A DNA stretch of 59,715 nt from an uncultured Pirellulaceae bacterium (GTDB taxonomy: Bacteria; Planctomycetota; Planctomycetia; Pirellulales; Pirellulaceae), in the NCBI GenBank assembly GCA_937921995.1, contig CAKZVF010000195.1, positions 1-59,715 of the forward strand, given 5' to 3'. The position numbers were made by a program, and so were the translations under genes. Below, piece by piece: positions 19,187-27,725 of this stretch (position 1 is the stretch's first letter; every line of letters starts with the position of its first letter). The notes beneath the pieces were generated by a model. That model was not told the DNA's origin. It did not search any database and saw only the letters and a list, made by a program, of their open reading frames with translations.

Positions 19187-20161
19187 TCAATTAAGCTTCA
19201 TCAGAGCCCGCCCCATGGCAGTTCCCAGTCGTTTCTGTCCCTCGGCGTTGTAGTGGGCTCCGTCGACTTTGGGGAAGTCCGTTGGCGGTCTTTCCTTCAT
19301 GGTGCGAATGACTTCTACGCGCGGATCGGCCTCGGCCACGGCGACAAACGCAGCGCGGACGGTGTCCGGTCCCGCATCAAAAGTGCCGTATTGGGAATTG
19401 ATCTGCCCGCAAACAAACGGCAATTCGGGTAATTCAAAATCGGAACGATAGGCGGCCACCAGTTTCTTCAGGTTGGCCTCGTAGCTGATCGCTGAAACTT
19501 CCAGTGCCGCATCGTTCTCGCCTTGCATCCACGCCACACCGATAATCTTGTACTGTCTACCTTGGGACTTCAATTTAGACAGGTTTTCATTGATCGCGTC
19601 GACATGTTGCTGGTAGAGTTTGGCGTTCTGTTTTCTCTCGGTCTTTTCGACGGCTTTGGATTTTTCGAGAGACCATTGAGGATTCCACGCGCCGTAAAGC
19701 GCCGTGCCGCCCATGGAGTACTTCACCAAGAGATAGTTTCGTTCAGGATTTGCTTCGGCCAGCGTGACCGCGATAAACATCTCTGGCCCAAAGCGATCAA
19801 GAGGAACGGGGACCTTGTTTTGTGCTTTGGCCGAAGCCGCGTCAGTAGCCCCTTCCTTTTTCTTGGCTGACGAATCAGTGGGAGCGGCTTTCGTTTTTCT
19901 GGGCTTGGTTTGTTCGACGCCCAATGGCTGAGCCGGTTTCCCGTTGATGCTCAGCATGACCCGCGGGGCAACCGCTTCGACGCGTTTTTGATCTTCGGCA
20001 GATAGTTCGCTGAAACTTCCTTTTCCGGCCATGTTTGACTGCCCGGCCAGCAAGATGACATGTACCGTTTGAGTATCGTCACCGTGGGCGAACGAAGTCA
20101 AAAGGCATAGACTCGCTACAGCAGCGGCCGCGATCGTGGTTAAGCAAAATTTGCCAAGCAT
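19187..20161 (-). CDS. Sialate O-acetylesterase-like SGNH esterase (SASA/CE6-like)
   Basis: A 324-residue exported esterase. The signal peptide MLGKFCLTTIAAAAVASLC is followed by ILLAGQSNMAGKG with nucleophile Ser42. VAWMQGENDA is the central block, and the C-terminal VDGAHYNAEGQKRLG supplies the Asp/His pair. This is the SASA (DUF303) carbohydrate-esterase domain found in sialate and acetylxylan esterases, which removes acetyl groups from sugars. A charged, Lys- and Ala-rich insert of about 40 residues (near 85-120) looks like a loop. It heads the minus-strand run that continues with the sulfatase, and is divergent from the third sulfatase. Confidence 0.85.
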   Translation of the reverse strand: MLGKFCLTTIAAAAVASLCLLTSFAHGDDTQTVHVILLAGQSNMAGKGSFSELSAEDQKRVEAVAPRVMLSINGKPAQPLGVEQTKPRKTKAAPTDSSAKKKEGATDAASAKAQNKVPVPLDRFGPEMFIAVTLAEANPERNYLLVKYSMGGTALYGAWNPQWSLEKSKAVEKTERKQNAKLYQQHVDAINENLSKLKSQGRQYKIIGVAWMQGENDAALEVSAISYEANLKKLVAAYRSDFELPELPFVCGQINSQYGTFDAGPDTVRAAFVAVAEADPRVEVIRTMKERPPTDFPKVDGAHYNAEGQKRLGTAMGRALMKLN

Positions 20162-20362
20162 TGAATTTGTTTTCCGCGTTTTGGTTTAGATTGTATTTGT
20201 TCCAGAGCTATCAAGATTGAGCTCTTTTACTTATGTTAATTCGGTGACTGTTGATAATCGGGGGGCCTTGCCAACGTGTTCAGAAACAAAAGCCATCGAG
20301 TACGTCGTAGAAGAAAACACTTTATACCATTCTCAAGCATTGAAAATAATTATAGGGCGAAA

Positions 20363-21751
20363 ATGAAGTTCCAATCCTTGCTTCTGATCCTTGGTGCGAT
20401 ATGCGTGTTGTCAGCCGATGTATTGGCCGACACGGTTGATGCGAAGTCTTCGGCGCCCAATATCGTGTTGTTCTTTGTGGACGACTTGGGATGGGCAGAC
20501 TTAGGGTTTCGCAACGATAAATTCGAATCTCCCAATGTTGACCTCCTGGCGAGCGAGAGCCTAGATTTCCAGCAGGCTTATGTTGCCTGTCCAACTTGCA
20601 GTCCCAGTCGAGCGACGCTTCTGACGGGAAAACATCCCGCGCGATTGAAGATCGTCCGGCATATCCCTGGCGGTCCCAAGTTTCCTGAGTTTGATAAATT
20701 TGGTCGAACCGAAACCGAATTTAATCTGTGGGAGAATGATCCAGCTCAGTTCCCGTGTCGAAATTGGTTGCCCTTGGAAGAGACGACCTACGCGGAAGCT
20801 TTGAAAGAACTTGGGTATTACAATCTGTTAGTCGGAAAATGGCATTTAGGCCACGAACCTTATCACCCGGTACATCAGGGGTTTGATCGTCAGATTGGAA
20901 CAACAAACTGGGGACACCCAAAATCGTATTATCCGTCCTACTTCAAAAACACGGATGTGCTGGGCGACGAAAAGGAGAAGTATCTCACCGATCGACTGAC
21001 GGATGAGACGGTAGAATTTATCCAGCAATACGATCAAGAGAAACCGTTTATGATCTCGTGCTGGTACTACAACGTGCACGGTCCGCACGAGGGACGAAAA
21101 GATTTCCTCGAGCATTTTGAGAAAAAGGGGCTCACCGGAAGATTCGCGCACTACGCGGCCATGGTGGCTGCAATGGACGAATCGGTTGGACGCATCCGCG
21201 GCGCGATCCAAGAGAAGGGAATGAAAGACAACACCATCATTCTGTTTATCTCCGATCAAGGCGGCTACTTTGAAAACGGGCCGTTTCGCGGCGGCAAACG
21301 TTCGGACACGCTTTGTGAGGGCGGCGCGCGAGTTCCCTTCATCGTGCATTGGCCGGGGGTTACCAAACCGGGAACTCAAAACGACAGCGTCATTCAGACG
21401 ACGGATCTGTTTCCGACATTGGTCGACATCGCCGGCGGTGATGCTTCGAAATTTGCGGGTCTTGATGGTGTGTCGCTGAAGACGGTCATCACCAACAATG
21501 ACACGCTGCAACGTGCAGAACCAATCTATGGGTACCGAGCGTACGAGGACCTTTACGCCTCGGTTCGCGCCGATGATTGGAAGTTACTGGCCTATCGCAG
21601 CGGAGCACTCAGTTTGTACAACATCGCCGATGATGTCGGCGAAGAGAACGACATCTTGGAAGATCATCCTGAACTTGCCCAGAAATTGGTCAAGAAGCTC
21701 AAACTTTGGGAAAAAGAGATGGGCGTTGAGCAATACTCTGGTGTGCAGTAG
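20363..21751 (+). CDS. Secreted sulfatase with classic C-S-P-S-R motif
   Basis: A 462-residue exported sulfatase on the plus strand. I start it at 20363 (MKFQSLLLILGAICVLSADV, a good signal peptide) instead of an ATG 87 bases upstream that adds a basic leader. NIVLFFVDDLGWADLG provides the metal site. C79 in CSPSR is the formylglycine precursor, followed by LTGKHPAR. GKWHLG and ISDQGGYFENGPFRGGK are later ligands. It resembles arylsulfatase A-type enzymes annotated widely in Planctomycetota. It is convergent with the metalloprotease gene, 11 bp apart. Confidence 0.93.
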   Translation: MKFQSLLLILGAICVLSADVLADTVDAKSSAPNIVLFFVDDLGWADLGFRNDKFESPNVDLLASESLDFQQAYVACPTCSPSRATLLTGKHPARLKIVRHIPGGPKFPEFDKFGRTETEFNLWENDPAQFPCRNWLPLEETTYAEALKELGYYNLLVGKWHLGHEPYHPVHQGFDRQIGTTNWGHPKSYYPSYFKNTDVLGDEKEKYLTDRLTDETVEFIQQYDQEKPFMISCWYYNVHGPHEGRKDFLEHFEKKGLTGRFAHYAAMVAAMDESVGRIRGAIQEKGMKDNTIILFISDQGGYFENGPFRGGKRSDTLCEGGARVPFIVHWPGVTKPGTQNDSVIQTTDLFPTLVDIAGGDASKFAGLDGVSLKTVITNNDTLQRAEPIYGYRAYEDLYASVRADDWKLLAYRSGALSLYNIADDVGEENDILEDHPELAQKLVKKLKLWEKEMGVEQYSGVQ

Positions 21752-21762
21752 GTGACCTTCTG

Positions 21763-22716
21763 TCAATTGCCGGTCAGGAATGAGATGAACGGCGCGATGT
21801 CCATGAAGTTCACATCGCCGTCCTCGTTGCAATCTGCTTGAATGAGATACTCGCCCGTTGTCAAGAATCCGATGAATGAGGCGATGTCCGAAAACGTCAC
21901 AAATCCGTCCAAGTTCGCATCACCCAAGACCGGTGGAGGAACGACGTAGGTCGTAGCAATCGTTTCATAGCCAAGGTCTCTCATGATTGCCAGCGACGTG
22001 TCGGAAAGGAAGTTTTGCGAGGGATTATTCGCGTTGGTTATGTTGGAGATGATTGGAGACATCAGGTCATCTCCAATCGCGCGTCCAAAGGCGTCCGATA
22101 ACGGGTTGTTCTCATCAAGATGACCGTTGATCACGCGCGTGCCGTCTGGCAAGGTGTCGTTTTGCAGTGGCACGAACGTCGCGGAAGAGTCGTATTCAAT
22201 CTGGTAGGCGGCCAAACCTTCGTTGCCGATGTACTCCCCCGGATCTGGAGAGAGGTCATTAAGGTCGAACAAAGTCCCGAATCCCAAGGCATGTCCTACC
22301 TCATGTTTGAGAACGTCAAGGATTAGATTGGTAGAGAAGTCCGCGGTGTCGATGGTCACGACGCCGGCGGAAGAATTAAATTGGCGGTCGGTAAGAAATG
22401 TGAAACCGCCGCGCGTGACGCGGAAGCCGCCCGGTCCGGCCTGTGCCAAGATTCCGTTGGGGCCATCGATGGCGGCGGCTTCGACGACAATGTCGATGCC
22501 ATCGAGATTTACCCCGGGCTGATAGCCGGTGATGATCGTTTCCCAATAGCTCTTGGTGGCGGCCAGCGTGGGAGCCAGCTCCGTTTGCTGTTGGGACGTT
22601 AGAGCGGAATCATTGAATCGAACCTCAAACACTCCCGGAGTTTGAGCCTGAGCGTTGCTTCCCAAGGCGAAGACGCAAACAAAAATGATGCACGTCAAAA
22701 GTGAATTACTTTTCAT
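21763..22716 (-). CDS. Secreted metzincin-like zinc metalloprotease with dockerin-like tail
   Basis: A 317-residue exported protein; the signal peptide is MKSNSLLTCIIFVCVFALGS. The zinc motif is HEVGHALGFGTLF (His138, Glu139, His142), followed by GHLDENNPLSDAF and a possible Met-turn region DDLMSPII. The order resembles leishmanolysin/metzincin proteins and NF038122-type planctomycete proteases. A third zinc ligand is plausibly the His of GHLD. The tail has GDANLDGFVTFSDIASFI and ADCNEDGDVNFMDIAPFI. The target is unknown; maturation of surface or secreted proteins is one possibility. Confidence 0.8.
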   Translation of the reverse strand: MKSNSLLTCIIFVCVFALGSNAQAQTPGVFEVRFNDSALTSQQQTELAPTLAATKSYWETIITGYQPGVNLDGIDIVVEAAAIDGPNGILAQAGPGGFRVTRGGFTFLTDRQFNSSAGVVTIDTADFSTNLILDVLKHEVGHALGFGTLFDLNDLSPDPGEYIGNEGLAAYQIEYDSSATFVPLQNDTLPDGTRVINGHLDENNPLSDAFGRAIGDDLMSPIISNITNANNPSQNFLSDTSLAIMRDLGYETIATTYVVPPPVLGDANLDGFVTFSDIASFIGFLTTGEYLIQADCNEDGDVNFMDIAPFISFLTGN

Positions 22717-22791
22717 GATTTACTTCTTCGGTTTTTAGGAATCGAAGGGAGCTATGGTTGCTTAGAAATTATTATTTGAAAGTGATTGTTC

Positions 22792-24882
22792 TTAACCGCC
22801 GGTCAGAATGGTGATGAAGGGAGCGATATCCAAAAAGTTCACAAAACCGTCTTCATTACAGTCGGCTTGTTCGAGATAAATGTCAGCCGTCAGAAGCCCA
22901 ATCAAAGGATTGATATCCTGAAAGTTCACGAAGCCGTCTTGGTTGACATCGCCCAGCCCAAATTCGCTGGCGGCGGTGACCGAAAAGTTATCCACGCTGA
23001 ACCAACCTCCGACAAGATCCATCCGCACTTGATGAACGCCTTTGTTCAGCATCACATCCCGCGCGACGGTGAGATCTGTCCAATCCTCCAGCCCGTTGGT
23101 TACCGGGACCGCGGCCAACCCCGTTTTGTCTTCTCCGTCGATCAAAAATCGGATGCTGGTTCCTGGAAACGGCGTCGACACTCGTGCACGGAAATCGTAG
23201 TTGCCCGTTTCAGGGACGTTGACGGTGTAAGTGAGAAACTCGCCATCGGCGGTCAAGCCAACATAAAAATCTCCTGCAGCACTTTGGCGGACATCGACGT
23301 TGGAATCAAAACGGTAGGTGAAACCCGTATTGCCGAAAGTGGTGTCACTGTAAGTACGTCCCTCGCCATCGCCGGTGAAGTGGTCAAAATTCTCGGCCTC
23401 GATCGTCATCGGAAGTTCATTCATGGCGAACTTGGGCAAACCGTTACTTTCAAACCCGCTGATCGGATCGCCGGGACTGACTCGCCGGAACGCCATGCTG
23501 CCGAAGACAGGATGGTCCGTTACGACTCCTTCGACCTCGATTCCGATTTGTTGACTGAATATGTCATGGCCCCGTTGCAGCCAGTGATAATCGGTGCTGG
23601 GCAGGTTTAAGCGATCCTTGTAATGGGCCAATGACATTTCGTAGAACGGATTAAAGATATGCCGTCCGCGCGTGATGTTGGTTTGGTCGCAGTTCACCGC
23701 GGGGTTGATCTTGCGAGAACGCCAACGACCGGACCTGTCGGTTCTGACGATGTATTCGCCTGATTCCACCGTCGGTTCCCAGGGCGTAGGTTGATCGGGG
23801 AAGGAGAACTCAGAAGTGAGGTTGTAACGCAAGAAAAATTCCAGCCCCAACAGCGGCCGATTGTCCAGCACCCCGTAGAGGTCGTCGCCTTGATTCCACG
23901 CCATTTCCGCCATGACGTTGATCGTTGCGACGCCACCGAGCGCATGGGCTTGATCGCGCGACGACTCTTGGCTTTGACCATTTTCGAAAATGTAGTTTCC
24001 TACGACTTCGTTAAAACCGTAATCCGGAATTGAATTACTGAAACCATTCTGCGTGAATTCGTCGAAGAAATCGCATGACGTAATGTTATTGTTGTTGATC
24101 GGCGGGCCGGAACGATAAGGCAAATCATCCGGGCGATGCGTTTGGCCTTGTAAATATCGCAGAGCGCGATCGTACATTACTTCGTTATCCAGAAAGATCC
24201 CCATCGCCATCATCGTTCTCATGGCGAACAGACCTTGATTACCGTGTCGGGCGGGATCGCCGTCGTAGATGTGCCAATAGAAAGTGAAATTGTCGCTGTC
24301 GATCGCTTGCTGGGGCACCGTCGTCTGTGAATATCCGGGGTAGACCAGCATATCTTTGAACTCTTGCATCTCGACGGGATCCCAGCCGTCGTAGGTGTGA
24401 GCAATGATTTCAGCGGCTTCGATGATTCTCCAAACGCGCCCGGATTCAAGTGGGATGGCGGTCGTGTTGCGACGCAGACCTTTGTAGGTGTTGAAAATTT
24501 CAATCGCTTTTTCGGCGTGCCTCGGGTCGTCGGTGAAGTACCACATCAGGGCGTTGTAATACGCCGCGGTGCCATCGTTGAGCGACCAGTTTCGGTTGTT
24601 CCGCGCGTACTCCACGAGAATGTTTGGATCTTGGTCAAGCACCGTCAACACATAATCATGAGGGGCTCTGCGATGGTTTCGGAGAACCTCGAACGAAGAT
24701 GCCCATGGCTCGATCCCTGCCTGGATCATACGTTTCATGCGATCGAGGTCCGAGCGTTTGTGAGAAATGCCGGGGTGAACCAATTGGCCAAACGCTTGAA
24801 CGCCCAAGACACAGAAAACGATGGTGGCGAGCAAAGTCGTCTTCGTAAATGAAAAATGGCTGGTGCGGATTTGGTTAATCAT
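22792..24882 (-). CDS. Alginate-lyase-like enzyme with carbohydrate-binding module and dockerin-like tail
   Basis: A 696-residue exported protein. The signal peptide (TTLLATIVFCVLGVQAFGQ) precedes LVHPGISHKRSDLDRMKRMI, the usual start of the alginate lyase (PF05426-type) alpha/alpha barrel, which runs to about residue 400. Near 500-620 lies a CBM6-like domain (IEAENFDHFTGDGEGRTYSD, then GEFLTYTVNVPETGNYDF and a Trp/Asp-rich end). The last 60 residues are GDVNQDGFVNFQDINPLI and ADCNEDGFVNFLDIAPFI. The enzyme probably cleaves a uronate-containing or other anionic polysaccharide by beta-elimination; exact specificity cannot be read from sequence alone. Confidence 0.82.
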   Translation of the reverse strand: MINQIRTSHFSFTKTTLLATIVFCVLGVQAFGQLVHPGISHKRSDLDRMKRMIQAGIEPWASSFEVLRNHRRAPHDYVLTVLDQDPNILVEYARNNRNWSLNDGTAAYYNALMWYFTDDPRHAEKAIEIFNTYKGLRRNTTAIPLESGRVWRIIEAAEIIAHTYDGWDPVEMQEFKDMLVYPGYSQTTVPQQAIDSDNFTFYWHIYDGDPARHGNQGLFAMRTMMAMGIFLDNEVMYDRALRYLQGQTHRPDDLPYRSGPPINNNNITSCDFFDEFTQNGFSNSIPDYGFNEVVGNYIFENGQSQESSRDQAHALGGVATINVMAEMAWNQGDDLYGVLDNRPLLGLEFFLRYNLTSEFSFPDQPTPWEPTVESGEYIVRTDRSGRWRSRKINPAVNCDQTNITRGRHIFNPFYEMSLAHYKDRLNLPSTDYHWLQRGHDIFSQQIGIEVEGVVTDHPVFGSMAFRRVSPGDPISGFESNGLPKFAMNELPMTIEAENFDHFTGDGEGRTYSDTTFGNTGFTYRFDSNVDVRQSAAGDFYVGLTADGEFLTYTVNVPETGNYDFRARVSTPFPGTSIRFLIDGEDKTGLAAVPVTNGLEDWTDLTVARDVMLNKGVHQVRMDLVGGWFSVDNFSVTAASEFGLGDVNQDGFVNFQDINPLIGLLTADIYLEQADCNEDGFVNFLDIAPFITILTGG

Positions 24883-25282
24883 GAATGCTTGATGGCCAGC
24901 AGAAGATGGGATGGTGAAAAGTTGGAAGACGTTGGAAGATGTTGGAAGACGAGTCTGGCGTGCCGCTTTAGTATACCGCGGCGTCTTTCAGCGATTCAGT
25001 CTATGGTCCCTCAGTTGCGAAAAAAAGCGGACTTTTAATCATCTTTCGTAGGACAGCCAACCAATATTTCGGGGGCTACCATCGGACACTTTTTCAATTC
25101 TCGGTCGTCGCAGCCAATCCATAACTGATGACCCATCCTCCTCTTAATAACGTACGTCGCCATCGTGGGGTAAGTGGGCGCTTCAAATGCTTACACAATC
25201 AGGCAAGAAAAGTCCTACGCAATCGTGGTGGTGTTATGCCTGTTGACGGAGTTGGAATGGCTGTTGGCGGTGTCGTTGGTGT
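24883..25282. other. Non-coding gap with 10-bp tandem repeat
   Basis: A 400-bp gap. Three near-identical 10-bp units GTTGGAAGAC/T lie at 24921-24950, just upstream of the alginate-lyase-like gene. The rest shows no gene, tRNA or clear hairpin. Confidence 0.5.
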
Positions 25283-26149
25283 TTAGTTACCGCTTAGCAT
25301 TTCGATAAACGGAGCGACGTCAAAGAAGTTTGATTCCCCGTCTCGGTTGATGTCTGCTTCCATCTGGAACTCTCCGGCGGCCAACAAAGACACAAACGGC
25401 GCAATGTCCAGAAACCCGACCGTGCCGTCCCGGTTGATGTCGCCCAATAACGGAGCGGCTTGTAAGTTCAGTGACCGCGCGAAATCAAGATTGTCGACTT
25501 GAATCTCATACAGGTACTCCGGCAGCTGGACCGTGTTGAACACTTGGCCCGTTTCAGCGCTGATCATTCCCAGAGTTGTGCCCTCAACGTAGCTGATGAA
25601 GGTGCCTGATCTTTGATCAAACGCGACCCCGCCGATCACAACGCCCGTATCCTCGAACGCCGGCGTGGATGAAATGTCACTGACTGCGCCGGTCTCCACA
25701 TCAATCTCAACCAGAAAGTTCTGCATCGAAAAAAAGAAAGGGTCGGTCAAGTCGAACGATGAAGTCTGACGGATCCCAAGGAGTCGCTCGTTGGTCCAAT
25801 CGTACTCAAACGCCAACACCTGGCCTTCCACGGCATCCAAGTTTGTGGCAAAGACTGTTTGCCCCGTTGTCACGTCGATGCCGACGACGGAGGCGGAACC
25901 TTGGTTGAAGCTTAAGAAGATAAACCGATTGTTGATTGGATCGAAAGTAGAGTTGCCTTGCCCGGTTGCTTGGGTGTCTGGCAGATCGCTGACAACGGCG
26001 GTCGCGCCGGTTTCCAAATCCAATTCGACCAAGTCCAAATCACCAAGGCCAGGGCTAAACGGATCAGAACTATCGCCGGGAGTCAGGCGCAGCCCGTAAA
26101 CCTTTCCGTCGGCGTAGCTATATTCGATATCGACGATGATGTCCGCCGT
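25283..26149 (-). pseudogene. Headless remnant of a secreted propeller-like protein with dockerin-like tail
   Basis: Coding-like sequence for 288 residues with no usable start. It opens directly after the TAA (26150-26152) of the gene above and in the same frame: DIIVDIEYSYADGKVYGLRL reads straight on from that stop. The only start codon is an internal TTG at 26038, inside a coherent protein segment and without a ribosome-binding site. No signal peptide is present. The middle has repeated DLETGATAVVSDL / DVTTGQTVFATNL / DVETGAVSDISST blades, propeller-like. The end has GDINRDGTVGFLDIAPFV and ADINRDGESNFFDVAPFI. A 5' deletion that fused it to the neighbour's stop is the simplest reading. Confidence 0.7.
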
Positions 26150-27226
26150 TTAGGTGCTTTCGAGAATCGAAACAAACGAAGCGATATCCAAAAAGTTTAC
26201 AACACCGTCCTGGTTGCAATCGGCTTCTGCGCGATATTCTCCCGATGTTAGAAACCCAATAAACGGCGTGACATCCAAAAAGTTGACAAAGCCGTTTTGG
26301 TTGACATCCCCCAAGATGATCTCTGGTTCAGACGCGATGAACACGAAATCCGAATAGACCGGCAAGTGATCGCTGGCGGAAATGAGGGCGGCAAGGACTT
26401 CGGGTGTATCTCCTGTGCCGGTGTCGATCCAACTTCCAAGCACGTGAGTTCCGTTATTGCCGAGGACGTTATATGACCCTTCCAAATAATTCAGACCCGT
26501 ACCATCGAATAAACCTGCCGAAGCGAGCTGAAGGTCAAAACGATCGTCGACGTTTCCGTTTGGGTTTTGCGTATGCAAGTCAATGAAATCGGGATTGTCG
26601 CGCCAGTCTCCGGGCGCGTCAGCGACATCGAGCGCGTCGAAGTTGGCCAGCTGGTAACTGCCTTGAGCGTTAAAGTCACCCGCGAAGATAACATTCTCGA
26701 CGTTCAGCGCGACCGCGTCACTGTTTAAGACTGCCGCTTCGTTCATGCGAATGTTCACGTCACTATTGCTTACGCCCGATTTGAGATGAATCGAGTAGAC
26801 CGTCACCGGATCGACGAAGGTTGGGTCAAGCGGTTGGAATGTTGCTCGCATCGTGTTGTGAATTAGCCCGTCAGTCAATTCAGATTGTGAAACAAGCGTG
26901 ACGAGGCTGGTGTCGTAGACGAAGCCGGTTCGGTCGTTGCCACCGTCAGGAGTCGTAACGATAACGCGGTAGGAATCAACACTGAAGACATCATTGAAGA
27001 TGTCGCGCAGATCGGTAGACGACGAAGAATCTGATTCCTGAATGGCGAGGATGGCTGGACGCACATCGCGGCCGAGTGCTTCGACCACAATCGAAAAACT
27101 AAGGGTGTCGCCCGCATTAGGACCGTTACTGACGTTCCAAGATCCTATTCGTAGAACTTGGGCACAGCACGCGGTCGAAATCCAGACCGCTAGGAAGATG
27201 CCTATCGGCAGTGTCAGTCGCTTCAT
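26150..27226 (-). CDS. Secreted endonuclease/exonuclease/phosphatase-family protein with dockerin-like tail
   Basis: A 358-residue exported protein. The ATG at 27226 gives the signal peptide MKRLTLPIGIFLAVWIST; the open frame above it lacks coding character. The EEP fold is shown by LRIGSWNVSNG, ILAIQES (metal-binding Glu), TGFVYD, YSIHLKSG, FAGDFNAQG and SASDHLPVYSDF (Asp-His). Family members cleave nucleic acids, phosphoesters or sphingomyelin. The tail is GDVNQNGFVNFLDVTPFI and ADCNQDGVVNFLDIASFV. The stop TAA at 26150 is followed in frame by the headless protein below. Confidence 0.88.
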   Translation of the reverse strand: MKRLTLPIGIFLAVWISTACCAQVLRIGSWNVSNGPNAGDTLSFSIVVEALGRDVRPAILAIQESDSSSSTDLRDIFNDVFSVDSYRVIVTTPDGGNDRTGFVYDTSLVTLVSQSELTDGLIHNTMRATFQPLDPTFVDPVTVYSIHLKSGVSNSDVNIRMNEAAVLNSDAVALNVENVIFAGDFNAQGSYQLANFDALDVADAPGDWRDNPDFIDLHTQNPNGNVDDRFDLQLASAGLFDGTGLNYLEGSYNVLGNNGTHVLGSWIDTGTGDTPEVLAALISASDHLPVYSDFVFIASEPEIILGDVNQNGFVNFLDVTPFIGFLTSGEYRAEADCNQDGVVNFLDIASFVSILEST

Positions 27227-27373
27227 GGAAAAGAAAACTCTAGGAGTAAAAATTGGGCTCGCGGGCCACCGATAGTAGGTTGTTCGTTTTAAGTGCGGCG
27301 GCAGAGGATCAACGCCTCGGTCGTTGCAAACTACGACTTCAAAACATCTGCTCACTCGAACATGCTTCGTCAA

Positions 27374-27421
27374 CAATCAAGATGGGGCAGGCGCAAATCT
27401 GCACCTGCCCCATCTTGATTG
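27374..27421. terminator. Long perfect hairpin, probable terminator or REP-like element
   Basis: An 18-bp perfect inverted repeat (CAATCAAGATGGGGCAGG with its complement at 27404-27421). After one C·A mismatch, the 12-nt centre can extend the stem by GCA/TGC around an AATC loop. It lies upstream of the EEP gene and beyond the end of a small sorting-signal remnant. There is no T-run on either side, so a folded repeat element is as likely as an intrinsic terminator. Confidence 0.6.
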
Positions 27422-27447
27422 AAGAGCCGAAATCTTGAAGGCCTTGT

Positions 27448-27603
27448 CTAAGCTTTGCCGCGACTTCCTGCAATAGCAACCACTCCAGAGCCCAGCAAGA
27501 TCAGCAGCGAACCCGGCGTAGCAGCTACTGATGCCATAGCCGCCGCAGGCAATTCCGATGCTCCGAAGCCAGATGCTCCTGCTTCTATTTCGCCGTTGAA
27601 CAC
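27448..27603 (-). pseudogene. Remnant encoding a PEP-CTERM-like sorting signal
   Basis: A 51-codon reading frame opens with GTG directly after an in-frame TGA and ends in TAG. Its C-terminus reads ATPGSLLILLGSGVVAIAG followed by a basic SRGKA end. This has the order of a PEP-CTERM sorting signal: Pro-Gly, hydrophobic helix with Gly, short basic tail. The preceding residues are Ala/Gly-rich. With no signal peptide or body, it looks like the 3' end of a lost exosortase-dependent protein. A chance hydrophobic frame cannot be excluded. Confidence 0.45.
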
Positions 27604-27725
27604 GTATCAGTTGCCAGAGGTGCGGCTTGCATAGTCGAAGCACGGTTTCCATCTCGGTATACTCGATTAGTATGATGCTCGTGTGTCATCCCGTCACTGT
27701 GCGCTATTTATGGTTATCCAATTCT

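Noticed and set aside
22786-23610. Plus-strand frame opposite the alginate-lyase-like gene
   Set aside because: It is a shadow of the dockerin and CBM coding sequence; no motif or ribosome-binding site.
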